Position numbers and translations under genes: made by a program
Part shown: positions 6,958 to 14,069 of the stretch, in pieces
How the letters are laid out: each line of letters begins with the position of its first letter
Numbering within the stretch: the stretch's first letter is position 1
Assembly (NCBI GenBank): GCA_039819115.1
Contig: JBCBST010000061.1
Coordinates: 1 to 18,005, forward strand
Reading direction: 5' to 3'
DNA length: 18,005 nucleotides
From: JBCBST01 sp039819115
GTDB taxonomy: Bacteria > Bacteroidota > Rhodothermia > Balneolales > Balneolaceae
Notes under the pieces: model-generated
Told to the model about the DNA's origin: nothing
What the model saw: the letters and a program-made list of their open reading frames with translations, nothing else
Database searches by the model: none

Positions 6958-9093
6958 ATGACTGATAACCAAGAGATTGGTTTTTTTGACACACAACCCA
7001 TGTTTGTGTGCGACCAGATAGAACTTACCATCCTGGATGTAAATAGAGTAGCAGAGCATGTACTTGGGTTTACCCGAAAAGAACTGATTGGTAAAGGACT
7101 ACTCGATTTAGGAAAACGAGTGCATGTTGAGACCGTTGGCCATAACAAACTACAATCGCATGTGGGGTTCGACTCCATTTGGGAGTTAAAAGGAAAATCT
7201 GGAAAAGGGTTTACGGTCCAGCTTGCAGCTCATTTAATGAATTACAAAGGGAAACCAGCCCGACTTGTCATTGCTCATCTGCTCGACAAAGAAGTGATGA
7301 ACCCGGACTCGGGCTCAAACCCTATTTCTTCTCAGGTTGAACTTCAGGATTTCCCTTTTGGAGAAATAGAATGGAATGCTGATCACCTGGTTTTTCGATG
7401 GTCTAAAAAGGCCGAATCTATTTTTGGATACGCCGAGGAAGAAGTCATGCTGAATAAAGATTTCTTTGATCAGTTTGTTCATCCGGAAGACCAGCAACAG
7501 GTTCAGGCTTTTTTCAAACATGCGGTAGAAAAGAAATTAAGCTCTTCAAACATTGTGAATCGGAATATCACCAAGTCGGGGAAGGTGATTTATTGCGAGT
7601 GGTACAACTCTATATTGTATGATCAGCAAGGTAATATAGCGTCAACGTATTCTATTGTTCAGGATGTAACAGAACGGGAAAAGGCAACGCGTGAAGCTCA
7701 AAATTCGATGATCAGCTACCGGGATTTGTTCAACTCAATCAGTGATTCCATTTATCTGTTGAACGAGGATGGCGAAATCATTGAAATGAATCATGGCCTG
7801 GAAAAGACCTATGGATACACGAGAAAAGAAGTACTCGGTGAGCGGTTTTCCAAGCTGAATGCTCCTGGAAAAGTAGATGTACAGCAGGTGCTCGACACAA
7901 AAAGTCTGGTTGATCAGGGAGAATCTGTTCAATTTGAGGGATGGGCCCGGAAAAAGAATGGAGAAGTCTTTCCAACAGAGACTCTCGTTAACCTGGGGTC
8001 ATATAACAACCAAAAGGTATACATTGTAATTGAGCGCGATATATCAGATCGTAACGATGCTCAACAATCGCTTAAACACCGGGAACAGTTATTCAGAGAA
8101 CTGTTTAACTCATCGCCGATTGGCATTGCCTTACTCAATAAGCATAGAGAAATAGAGCTGGTTAATGCAGGATTTCAAGAGCTGTTCGGATATAAATTTG
8201 AAGAAATTAAGGGACTTGAGCTCGATAAAGTTATTGTTCCCGAGCCGGATAAGGAACACGCTTACGAGTTATCAAAAACCACGTCAGTCGTAGAGTTTAC
8301 CGGTAAGAGGAAAACGAAATCGGGAAAAATGATCGATGTGATCATATACGGTATACCTGTAGTTGTAGATGGAAAAACCGTAGCCGTTTATGGTATTTAT
8401 GTGGACATAACCGATCGGGAAAATACCGAGCGTAAAATGCGGGACTCGCTAAAAGAGAAAGAAGTATTACTGGCTGAGATTCATCACCGGGTTAAAAACA
8501 ACCTGGCTGTTATAACCGGTTTGCTCGAATTACAGGCATTTCGGTTACAATCAGAAATTGCAAAAAAAGCCATTAAAGACAGTCAGATGCGAGTGAACTC
8601 TATCGCCTTGGTTCATGAGAAACTATATCAGAGCGAGAGTTTATCTAATGTACAGGTTCAGGAGTACTTTGTGGAATTGTCTGAGATTATCAAATCGGCC
8701 ATGTCTAATACCACTCCTGTAAACATTCATTATGAGTTGGAGGAGATTGAACTTCCGGTTACCCACGCCATTCCCTGCGGACTGATACTGAATGAAATCG
8801 TAACCAATAGCTTTAAGCACGCCTTCAGTGGGAGAGAGGAGGGTGAGATATGGGTTTCCTTTAAGCAACAAGGAGACATGGTCGAGCTCCGGGTAGCGGA
8901 TAATGGTATTGGAGTAGACCCGGGCTTAGTTCCGGATCGGAAAAAATCGTTGGGTATGACATTGATTCATACCCTCTCCAGGCAGTTGAATGCCCAATTC
9001 AAGATGGACACGACTTCCGGGACAGCCTATACGCTGATTTTTAAAAAACGAAAGCTGAATTCTTCGTTTTTGAACCAACGTGTGATCCGGTGA
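6958..9093 (+). CDS. Multi-PAS sensor histidine kinase (HisKA_2 type)
   Basis: This is a predicted soluble signal-transducing histidine kinase with no transmembrane segment, so it probably senses a cytoplasmic or diffusible signal. From the ATG at 6958 it has 711 residues. Four PAS-like units lie at about 9-113, 130-245, 258-370 and 382-495; three end in the typical PAS/PAC form VTERE, ISDRN and ITDRE. A HisKA_2/HWE-like box follows, EIHHRVKNNLAVITGLLELQ, with the likely phosphoacceptor at His510. The ATPase domain shows an N box (NEIVTNSFKHAF, from residue 612) and DNGIG (648-652). The GTG at 6871 would add 29 residues with no PAS similarity and overlaps a promoter-like region. No response regulator gene is adjacent, so the kinase is an orphan here. 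Confidence 0.9.
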   Translation: MTDNQEIGFFDTQPMFVCDQIELTILDVNRVAEHVLGFTRKELIGKGLLDLGKRVHVETVGHNKLQSHVGFDSIWELKGKSGKGFTVQLAAHLMNYKGKPARLVIAHLLDKEVMNPDSGSNPISSQVELQDFPFGEIEWNADHLVFRWSKKAESIFGYAEEEVMLNKDFFDQFVHPEDQQQVQAFFKHAVEKKLSSSNIVNRNITKSGKVIYCEWYNSILYDQQGNIASTYSIVQDVTEREKATREAQNSMISYRDLFNSISDSIYLLNEDGEIIEMNHGLEKTYGYTRKEVLGERFSKLNAPGKVDVQQVLDTKSLVDQGESVQFEGWARKKNGEVFPTETLVNLGSYNNQKVYIVIERDISDRNDAQQSLKHREQLFRELFNSSPIGIALLNKHREIELVNAGFQELFGYKFEEIKGLELDKVIVPEPDKEHAYELSKTTSVVEFTGKRKTKSGKMIDVIIYGIPVVVDGKTVAVYGIYVDITDRENTERKMRDSLKEKEVLLAEIHHRVKNNLAVITGLLELQAFRLQSEIAKKAIKDSQMRVNSIALVHEKLYQSESLSNVQVQEYFVELSEIIKSAMSNTTPVNIHYELEEIELPVTHAIPCGLILNEIVTNSFKHAFSGREEGEIWVSFKQQGDMVELRVADNGIGVDPGLVPDRKKSLGMTLIHTLSRQLNAQFKMDTTSGTAYTLIFKKRKLNSSFLNQRVIR

Positions 9094-9106
9094 GAGATGA
9101 GAGTTG

Positions 9107-9180
9107 TGCGTTCTGGCAGATTCGAACTGCCGACCTCCACGATGTCAACGTGGCGCTCTAACCAACTGAGCTAAGAACGC
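9107..9180 (-). tRNA. tRNA-Val (anticodon GAC)
   Basis: The minus strand folds into a full cloverleaf of 74 nt. The acceptor stem is GCGTTCT/AGAACGC, the D arm is GCTCAGTTGGTTAGAGC, the anticodon stem CCACG/CGTGG encloses loop TTGACAT, the variable loop is AGGTC, and the T arm is GGCAG-TTCGAAT-CTGCC. Anticodon GAC reads GUC and GUU valine codons. The discriminator base is A and no CCA follows in the DNA (CAAC instead), so the tail must be added by nucleotidyltransferase. It lies between the 3' end of the sensor kinase and nusB, transcribed away from nusB. Confidence 0.96.
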
Positions 9181-9257
9181 ATCCTATAAAAATACACACT
9201 TTTGGTTTATCTGCACAGGGCAAATCCGTACCTTTATCATTCATTAAGTTTTTTGGC

Positions 9258-9722
9258 ATGATTAATCGCAGGCTCGTACGCGAAACGGTTTTACAGGCGC
9301 TGTATGCACATCTCAAGAGTGGAGATACTGCTCAGCATACCGCCGACACCATTATTAAAACTATTCTGGACTCCGAAAAAGAAGCCCGGCGATTTGCCGA
9401 ACAACTGTTTTTCAATACCCTCTCCAATGAGGACGAGTTAAGTCAGTTGATTTCTACACACATTCAGAATTGGGAGCTTAATCGTCTGGCAATCATTGAC
9501 CTGTTAGTGCTTAAACAGTCGATTGCAGAGTTCCTCTACTTTGAGGATATACCCACAAAAGTGACGATAAATGAAGCCATTGAAATAGCTAAGAAATTCT
9601 CTACGGCAAAGTCCGGACGCTTTGTGAATGGAATATTAGACGCCGTACTCAATGATTTAAAGGAAGAGGGTAGAATTAAAAAAACCGGACGTGGCCTGGT
9701 GGAACAAACCTTGCGTGGGTGA
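9258..9722 (+). CDS. nusB: Transcription antitermination factor NusB
   Basis: NusB forms a heterodimer with NusE (S10) on boxA RNA and supports rRNA transcription antitermination. The 154-residue protein is all helical. It begins MINRRLVRETVLQALYAH and carries the family signature near the C-terminus: LNRLAIIDLLVLKQSIAEFLY, then DIPTKVTINEAIEIAKKFST and SGRFVNGILDAVL. It is the first gene of a three-gene operon. Its TGA overlaps the next gene's ATG by one base (TGATG). The 77-nt gap shared with the tRNA holds a partial -7-like box, TACCTTTA (9229-9236). Confidence 0.96.
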   Translation: MINRRLVRETVLQALYAHLKSGDTAQHTADTIIKTILDSEKEARRFAEQLFFNTLSNEDELSQLISTHIQNWELNRLAIIDLLVLKQSIAEFLYFEDIPTKVTINEAIEIAKKFSTAKSGRFVNGILDAVLNDLKEEGRIKKTGRGLVEQTLRG

Positions 9723-10414
9723 TGGAAAGAGAACCGGCTTTGGTCGCCATAGGTGATATTCACGGATGTGCCCAAACCCTGTCCGCCTTGCTCACACAGT
9801 TGAGCAATCAGTGTGCAGCTGGCACCCGATATGTATTTCTGGGTGATTATGTAGATCGGGGACCTGACTCTAAATCGGTAATCGATCTTCTTCTGGAGTT
9901 TTCGGAGTCGTATTCCTGTACGTTTTTAGAAGGGAATCATGAGTGGATGATGACTCGCGCCCTGAAAGAAGGCAACTGGGACCGATGGCTCACATACGGT
10001 GGCAAGCAAACCCTGGAGTCATATGGTGCTCATCCTCAGAATGCAATAGCACGCATACCGGATACCCATATGGAGTTTTTAATGAGTCTGGAGCGGGTTT
10101 CAGCTACCCCGGATTTCGTTTTTGTACATGGAGGACTTAATCCCAGCCTTTCTATTGAGGAAAATCTGGGTAGTGAAACGGAACTGAATCGTGCGCTTTG
10201 GCAACGGGAACACATAGAAGCAGATGTTTCCCATTGGGAGCGTGCCGTGGTTTTTGGCCACACACCGGTGATTGATCCCATTTTGGAACCAAATAAAATC
10301 GGCATAGATACCGGCTGTGTGTATCCTGAACGGGGAATGGGCACATTAACGGCCATTGTCCTTCCTGATAACCAAATTATTCAACAAGAACAGATAGAAA
10401 ACGTTACAGTATGA
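9722..10414 (+). CDS. PPP-family metallophosphatase
   Basis: This is a cytoplasmic dinuclear-metal phosphatase of the PPP superfamily, whose bacterial members act as Ser/Thr protein phosphatases or as diadenosine tetraphosphatases; which applies here is unknown. From the ATG at 9722 it has 230 residues. The full motif set is present: GDIHG (11-15), GDYVDRG (41-47), GNHE (71-74), VHGG (135-138) and FGHTP (178-182), followed by GIDTGCVYP and a strand GTLTAIVLPD. The compact length and the lack of extra domains resemble lambda-type and PrpE-like phosphatases. The ATG overlaps the nusB stop by 1 nt, so I prefer it to the GTG at 9719. Its own stop overlaps the ychF start (ATGA), implying translational coupling to both. 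Confidence 0.92.
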   Translation: MEREPALVAIGDIHGCAQTLSALLTQLSNQCAAGTRYVFLGDYVDRGPDSKSVIDLLLEFSESYSCTFLEGNHEWMMTRALKEGNWDRWLTYGGKQTLESYGAHPQNAIARIPDTHMEFLMSLERVSATPDFVFVHGGLNPSLSIEENLGSETELNRALWQREHIEADVSHWERAVVFGHTPVIDPILEPNKIGIDTGCVYPERGMGTLTAIVLPDNQIIQQEQIENVTV

Positions 10415-11505
10415 GCTTGAAATGTGGAATTGTTGGACTACCCAACGTTGGTAAATCCACCCTGTTTAATGCATTAAGTAATGCCGGAGCGGAGTCGGCT
10501 AACTTTCCATTTTGCACGATCGACCCGAATGTAGGTCTTGTGACCGTGCCTGATACAAGACTCCAAAACCTGGCTTCACTAGCAGAATCGGTGAATGTAA
10601 TTCCGGCGACCATTGAATTTGTAGACATTGCCGGTCTGGTAAAAGGAGCAGCTGAGGGAAAAGGAAAAGGAAATGCCTTTCTTTCGCATATCCGTGAGGT
10701 GGATTTGATTATTCATGTGGTGCGTTGTTTTGACGATGATGATATCATTCATGTTGAAGGAGACGTAGACCCCGAACGGGATATCACGATTATCGAGGAA
10801 GAACTGATACTGAAAGATTTGGAGAGCGTTGAAAAACGATGTACGAATCTTAAGAAGCAGGCAAAGGGTGGTGACAAAGGCTTTAAAGCACAGTTAGAAG
10901 TGGCTGAGCGACTCAGAACTCATCTTGAGGACGGGAATTCTGCCCGTACATTCCAAGTCTCTGACGATCAAAGAGAAGCATACAACGATCTTATGCTGTT
11001 ATCCGAAAAGCAGGTACTCTACGCCTGTAACGTAAGTGAGGAGGATCTTGATTCCGGCAATGCATATGTAGAAACGGTTAAACAAATCGCGTCGCGCCAT
11101 GAAGACGAGACTGTGATGTTTTGTGCGAAGATTGAAGCCGAAATCGCCGAATTAGACGAAGATGAAAAAGAGCTGTTTCTTGCTGAATTAGGGGTTGAAA
11201 GCGGTGGGTTAGATCGGTTAATCCGCGCAGCCTATGCCGAATTGGGTCTTATCACCTACTTTACTGCAGGTCCTAAAGAATCGCGTGCCTGGACCATCAC
11301 CAAAGGTACAAAAGCACCTCAGGCCGCGGGTGTTATTCATACTGATTTTGAAAAAGGATTTATCCGGGCAGAAACGATCGCATACTCAGATTATATCGAA
11401 TACAAATCTGAAAAAGCTGCTAAAGAAGCTGGCAAAATGCGCCAGGAAGGTAAAGAGTACACCGTGGAAGATGGTGACGTCATGTTATTCCGATTTAACG
11501 TTTAA
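10411..11505 (+). CDS. ychF: Redox-regulated ATPase YchF
   Basis: YchF/OLA1 is a universally conserved Obg-family P-loop protein that hydrolyses ATP rather than GTP and binds ribosomes. The protein has 364 residues, as expected. Motifs are G1 GLPNVGKST (9-17), the switch region NFPFCTIDPNVG, G3 DIAGLVKGA, and NVSEED in place of the NKxD that would confer guanine specificity. A helical insertion comes next. The C-terminal TGS domain starts at about 281 (ITYFTAGPKESRAWTI) and ends DVMLFRFNV. It starts within the phosphatase stop codon (4-nt overlap). Its last 21 nt lie opposite the 3' end of the convergent membrane-protein gene. Confidence 0.98.
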   Translation: MSLKCGIVGLPNVGKSTLFNALSNAGAESANFPFCTIDPNVGLVTVPDTRLQNLASLAESVNVIPATIEFVDIAGLVKGAAEGKGKGNAFLSHIREVDLIIHVVRCFDDDDIIHVEGDVDPERDITIIEEELILKDLESVEKRCTNLKKQAKGGDKGFKAQLEVAERLRTHLEDGNSARTFQVSDDQREAYNDLMLLSEKQVLYACNVSEEDLDSGNAYVETVKQIASRHEDETVMFCAKIEAEIAELDEDEKELFLAELGVESGGLDRLIRAAYAELGLITYFTAGPKESRAWTITKGTKAPQAAGVIHTDFEKGFIRAETIAYSDYIEYKSEKAAKEAGKMRQEGKEYTVEDGDVMLFRFNV

Positions 11506-12171
11506 CGCCTTCATTTTGAGCTCTTTTTTCCTGGTTATATGCAGGAAAGTAAACCAGATGATGCCAAGAACGCCAAAAATGCCAAGGAACGCGAAAATAG
11601 CCGGCTGAGGATTCTCAACAGAACTGATGGAGCCCGCATAACAAGCGATGATGGCATAAGGGACGGAACCTAACAAATAGAACAGCAGGTACTTTGGGAA
11701 GGACATTCGGGTGAGACCCGCAAGGCACGAAGTTAACTCGGGAAGCATAGGAGTTGCCCTGCACAAGAGAAGAGAAACCGGCCCGTACTTTTCGAAAATC
11801 CGGATCATTTCTTCCCGTTGGTTCTGTTCTTTAGTAAGCTTCCTCAGCACACGTTCACCATACTTGTTACTCATTATATAGCCTAATGAACCCGTGCATA
11901 GCATTCCGGCCACGGCTGTAACGGTACCAAGTTCAACACCCAGGAAAAAACCAGCCAGAATAGTGAGGGAAAGGGTTGGAATGGCAATAAAAAGGTCGAT
12001 GGTCATTAACCCGATTATGATAGCAACAATGAGCCACGGTGAAAACGTCTGGGCGTACTCTAACCAGGCACGGATATCATCCACGGTAAGTACATCGAAT
12101 ACCCGGAACAACAGGAGAGTAAACGTGAAGAATGCTCCAAGCGCAACGACAAAACGAATGAGTGCTTTCAT
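11485..12171 (-). CDS. TVP38/TMEM64 (DedA-like) family membrane protein
   Basis: This is an inner-membrane protein of the VTT/SNARE-associated superfamily, some of whose members move or scramble lipids or affect membrane homeostasis. It has 228 residues. Hydrophobic segments lie at about 5-25, 46-66, 67-100, 158-182 and 190-212. The conserved core includes IPTLSLTILAGFFLG (64-78), followed by a glycine-rich membrane stretch, and LLCRATPMLPELTSCLAG (135-152), where Arg and the Pro pair resemble the family's RxxPxxP re-entrant motif. The lysine-rich C-terminus (RKKELKMKALNVKSE) is probably cytoplasmic and lies antisense to the ychF 3' end. A TATCTTTG box 20 nt upstream suggests its own promoter, separate from the genes to the right. 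Confidence 0.9.
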   Translation of the reverse strand: MKALIRFVVALGAFFTFTLLLFRVFDVLTVDDIRAWLEYAQTFSPWLIVAIIIGLMTIDLFIAIPTLSLTILAGFFLGVELGTVTAVAGMLCTGSLGYIMSNKYGERVLRKLTKEQNQREEMIRIFEKYGPVSLLLCRATPMLPELTSCLAGLTRMSFPKYLLFYLLGSVPYAIIACYAGSISSVENPQPAIFAFLGIFGVLGIIWFTFLHITRKKELKMKALNVKSE

Positions 12172-12191
12172 AAATGAAGATTAGTACGCAT

Positions 12192-12199
12192 CAAAGATA
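12192..12199 (-). promoter_or_regulatory. -7 promoter box (TATCTTTG) for the TVP38-like gene
   Basis: The minus strand reads TATCTTTG, identical to the box ahead of thrS. It lies 20 nt before the ATG of the TVP38-like gene and just after a terminator-like hairpin. No TTG stands at the usual -33 distance. Confidence 0.45.
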
Positions 12200-12210
12200 G
12201 AGAAACAAAC

Positions 12211-12229
12211 CACCGCTTAGGGTGCGGTG
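12211..12229 (-). terminator. Terminator-like hairpin ending the copper/cyclase/ferritin-like unit
   Basis: On the minus strand CACCGC pairs with GCGGTG around a 7-nt loop (ACCCTAA), followed by a T-rich but interrupted tail, GTTTGTTTCTC. It lies about 40 nt after the stop of the ferritin-like gene. The stem is only 6 bp and the tail is imperfect, so efficiency is uncertain. It fits the boundary between that gene and the separately promoted TVP38-like gene. Confidence 0.5.
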
Positions 12230-12271
12230 TTCCAGCAATCACAGCTTTTAACGATGTATAACAGTGAGGAT

Positions 12272-12850
12272 CTATCTCAGGGTTAACCCACTGAAGCGAT
12301 GAGAGTTAATAGCAGGGGTGTTTCCAAGTGCCTGGTTAAGTTCAACAAAATGTGAAACCTCAATAGGGTAGATTTCAGCCATTAAAAGGCGGGCTTCTCT
12401 CGAGGTTAACTCATCAATGGATTGCCTCAGATATGCGGTAGCTGCTTCCAGTTCAATCTGAACAGCTAATCGGATCACATCCTGCACGGTGGAAGAGCTA
12501 TTCAAATCTGAGAGGCGTTGATCGGGAAGAAACTGAGGATGGTCAACGGCAACACCTCCGGCATTGAGTAGTACCTGGTTTAAATCCTGCAGGTGCTGGT
12601 AATGATGATCTTTGTACAATTGGGTGGTTTCCAGGATGGAATCGACCGGGAGGATGGGAGACTCATTAATGAAAAGGTACGTCTCCACGGCTACTGCTTC
12701 CAGTTCTGCATTTGCACGGAGTACAGCTAAATCACCCGTCAGGGCTTCTGACTCCAATTCTTCGTTTCCTACCGTGGTAGTGCATGCACTCGTAGCTACA
12801 GCTCCTAAGCCCAACAGAGGTAAGTGTTTGATGAATGTTTTTCGTTGCAT
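12272..12850 (-). CDS. Ferritin-like domain lipoprotein
   Basis: This is a predicted exported ferritin-like four-helix protein of 192 residues. The N-terminus QRKTFIKHLPLLGLG resembles a twin-arginine signal with an RK variant, followed by a plausible lipobox with Cys23 (ATSAC). Helix A carries NAELEAVAVETY (48-58), helix B DHHYQHLQDL (81-90), helix C IELEAATAYL (132-141), and helix D EVSHFVELNQ (164-173). Glu and His residues are spaced as in di-metal carboxylate sites (candidates E51, E56, H86, E135, E164, H167). The family is close to the Ferritin_2/DUF4439-type exported proteins, whose substrate is unknown. An AGAG-type Shine-Dalgarno precedes the ATG, 22 nt after the porin-like gene, so it is probably the last gene of that operon. 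Confidence 0.8.
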   Translation of the reverse strand: MQRKTFIKHLPLLGLGAVATSACTTTVGNEELESEALTGDLAVLRANAELEAVAVETYLFINESPILPVDSILETTQLYKDHHYQHLQDLNQVLLNAGGVAVDHPQFLPDQRLSDLNSSSTVQDVIRLAVQIELEAATAYLRQSIDELTSREARLLMAEIYPIEVSHFVELNQALGNTPAINSHRFSGLTLR

Positions 12851-12872
12851 GGTGCTCTCTTAGATATTGAAA

Positions 12873-14069
12873 CTAAAAAAATGCGGATATCACAGCCTGA
12901 AAAGAGTATCGCGAAGTGTCAAATGGAGTTTGATCACTAAACGATAACTTGAATTCAGTATTTCGCCCAAGTTTATACCCGAAAGCACCGGATATACGCT
13001 CTACATCTTCATCCCATTCCAGTGTTCCGGAATTTAGGGGATCGTCTGCATCTAAAAAGGTGAGGCGATCATACCGGGCCGCTATAAAGCTCCCGGTTAA
13101 AAAGGGTGGCTCGAACCGGATATCAATATTGGTTCCAATGTTGGATAACTGGTATTCAACAAGCCGGTCGCCCTCTACCTGAAAGCTACCCCCAACAAAG
13201 CCGGGAACATTCCAGTGGCTGAATAGTCCTTCAGCGACTATTTCCCAGTAACCAATAGCATATCGTACATCTATACCAGCCAGTAACTGCCGGTATTGTT
13301 CCAGGGCGTTCACATCCCGAAAGGTCGCGTTAATCGGGGTTTGCTGAAAAAAACTTCCATAGCTTGCAGAAAGTCCGAGTTGCCATTCGATAGAGGGTAT
13401 ATACGTTATATGGCTTTGAAAGGCAGCATTTGCAAGGTTGGTGTATTCCCTGTCGGAGGCGGGCGCAACAGCCGTAAGAGCAGCTTCTAACCTGATTTTA
13501 TCCTCCTCAATCTCCCAATCTATCATAGCACCTGTGGTATAACTACCGAAATAGATGGAGGTTAAACCCACATCATTCGTGGTGTATGCTCCCTGATTAC
13601 CTGCTGTGGGCCAGAACCCTCGTTGATCAGATATATTTACGAAATAAGAGTACATGAGCGGTAAATCCAGAAAGGTTCGGTCAATCAAAAGATTCCGATC
13701 AGAATAGAACCCAACAGGTGTGATAAACTGTCCGGCTGTAACAGATAGGGGACGGTTTGGATTCTCCCAGGTTATGTTTGCCAATGTAAATCGCGGAAGT
13801 GACAGTTCTCCGGTTCCCCACGTATCGGTTTGTAAGCGAGCCTGAAAGAAAAACTGATTGTTAATCGGAGCGAATGCAAACAGGTTGATTTGAGGGATTG
13901 AGAAGTGCGCATACCGAAAATCGTTGGGTACGAAATTCGTCACGAAAGAGGATTGCTCCCCGGCCGAGGTAAACCCAATGTTGAAATCTCCATTCAATTC
14001 CAGTTGGGCAAAAAGGGTGGAAGTAGAGCACACGAGCACTAAAAAAACAGCAGCGATCTTACCTTTCAT
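12873..14069 (-). CDS. Outer-membrane beta-barrel (porin-like) protein
   Basis: This is a predicted outer-membrane barrel of 398 residues. A clear signal peptide ends at about residue 21 (VLVCSTSTLFA, then QLELNGDF). The mature part has alternating strands with aromatic girdles, for example FFQARLQTDTWGT, YWEIVAEGLFSHW and FLTGSFIAARYD, and ends in AVISAFF with a terminal phenylalanine, as barrel proteins often do. Residues around 110-170 (PVGFYSDRNLLIDRTF, NISDQRGFWPTAG) resemble phosphate-selective or generic porin-like proteins, but I cannot name the family. Its ATG lies inside the cyclase 3' end (11-nt overlap) behind a good AGAGG Shine-Dalgarno with 6 nt spacing, so it is translationally linked to the cyclase. 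Confidence 0.8.
   Translation of the reverse strand: MKGKIAAVFLVLVCSTSTLFAQLELNGDFNIGFTSAGEQSSFVTNFVPNDFRYAHFSIPQINLFAFAPINNQFFFQARLQTDTWGTGELSLPRFTLANITWENPNRPLSVTAGQFITPVGFYSDRNLLIDRTFLDLPLMYSYFVNISDQRGFWPTAGNQGAYTTNDVGLTSIYFGSYTTGAMIDWEIEEDKIRLEAALTAVAPASDREYTNLANAAFQSHITYIPSIEWQLGLSASYGSFFQQTPINATFRDVNALEQYRQLLAGIDVRYAIGYWEIVAEGLFSHWNVPGFVGGSFQVEGDRLVEYQLSNIGTNIDIRFEPPFLTGSFIAARYDRLTFLDADDPLNSGTLEWDEDVERISGAFGYKLGRNTEFKLSFSDQTPFDTSRYSFQAVISAFF

Noticed and set aside
9107..9180. tRNA gene as integration (att) site of a mobile element
   Set aside because: No integrase and no repeated tRNA 3' end are visible; both flanks are ordinary genes.
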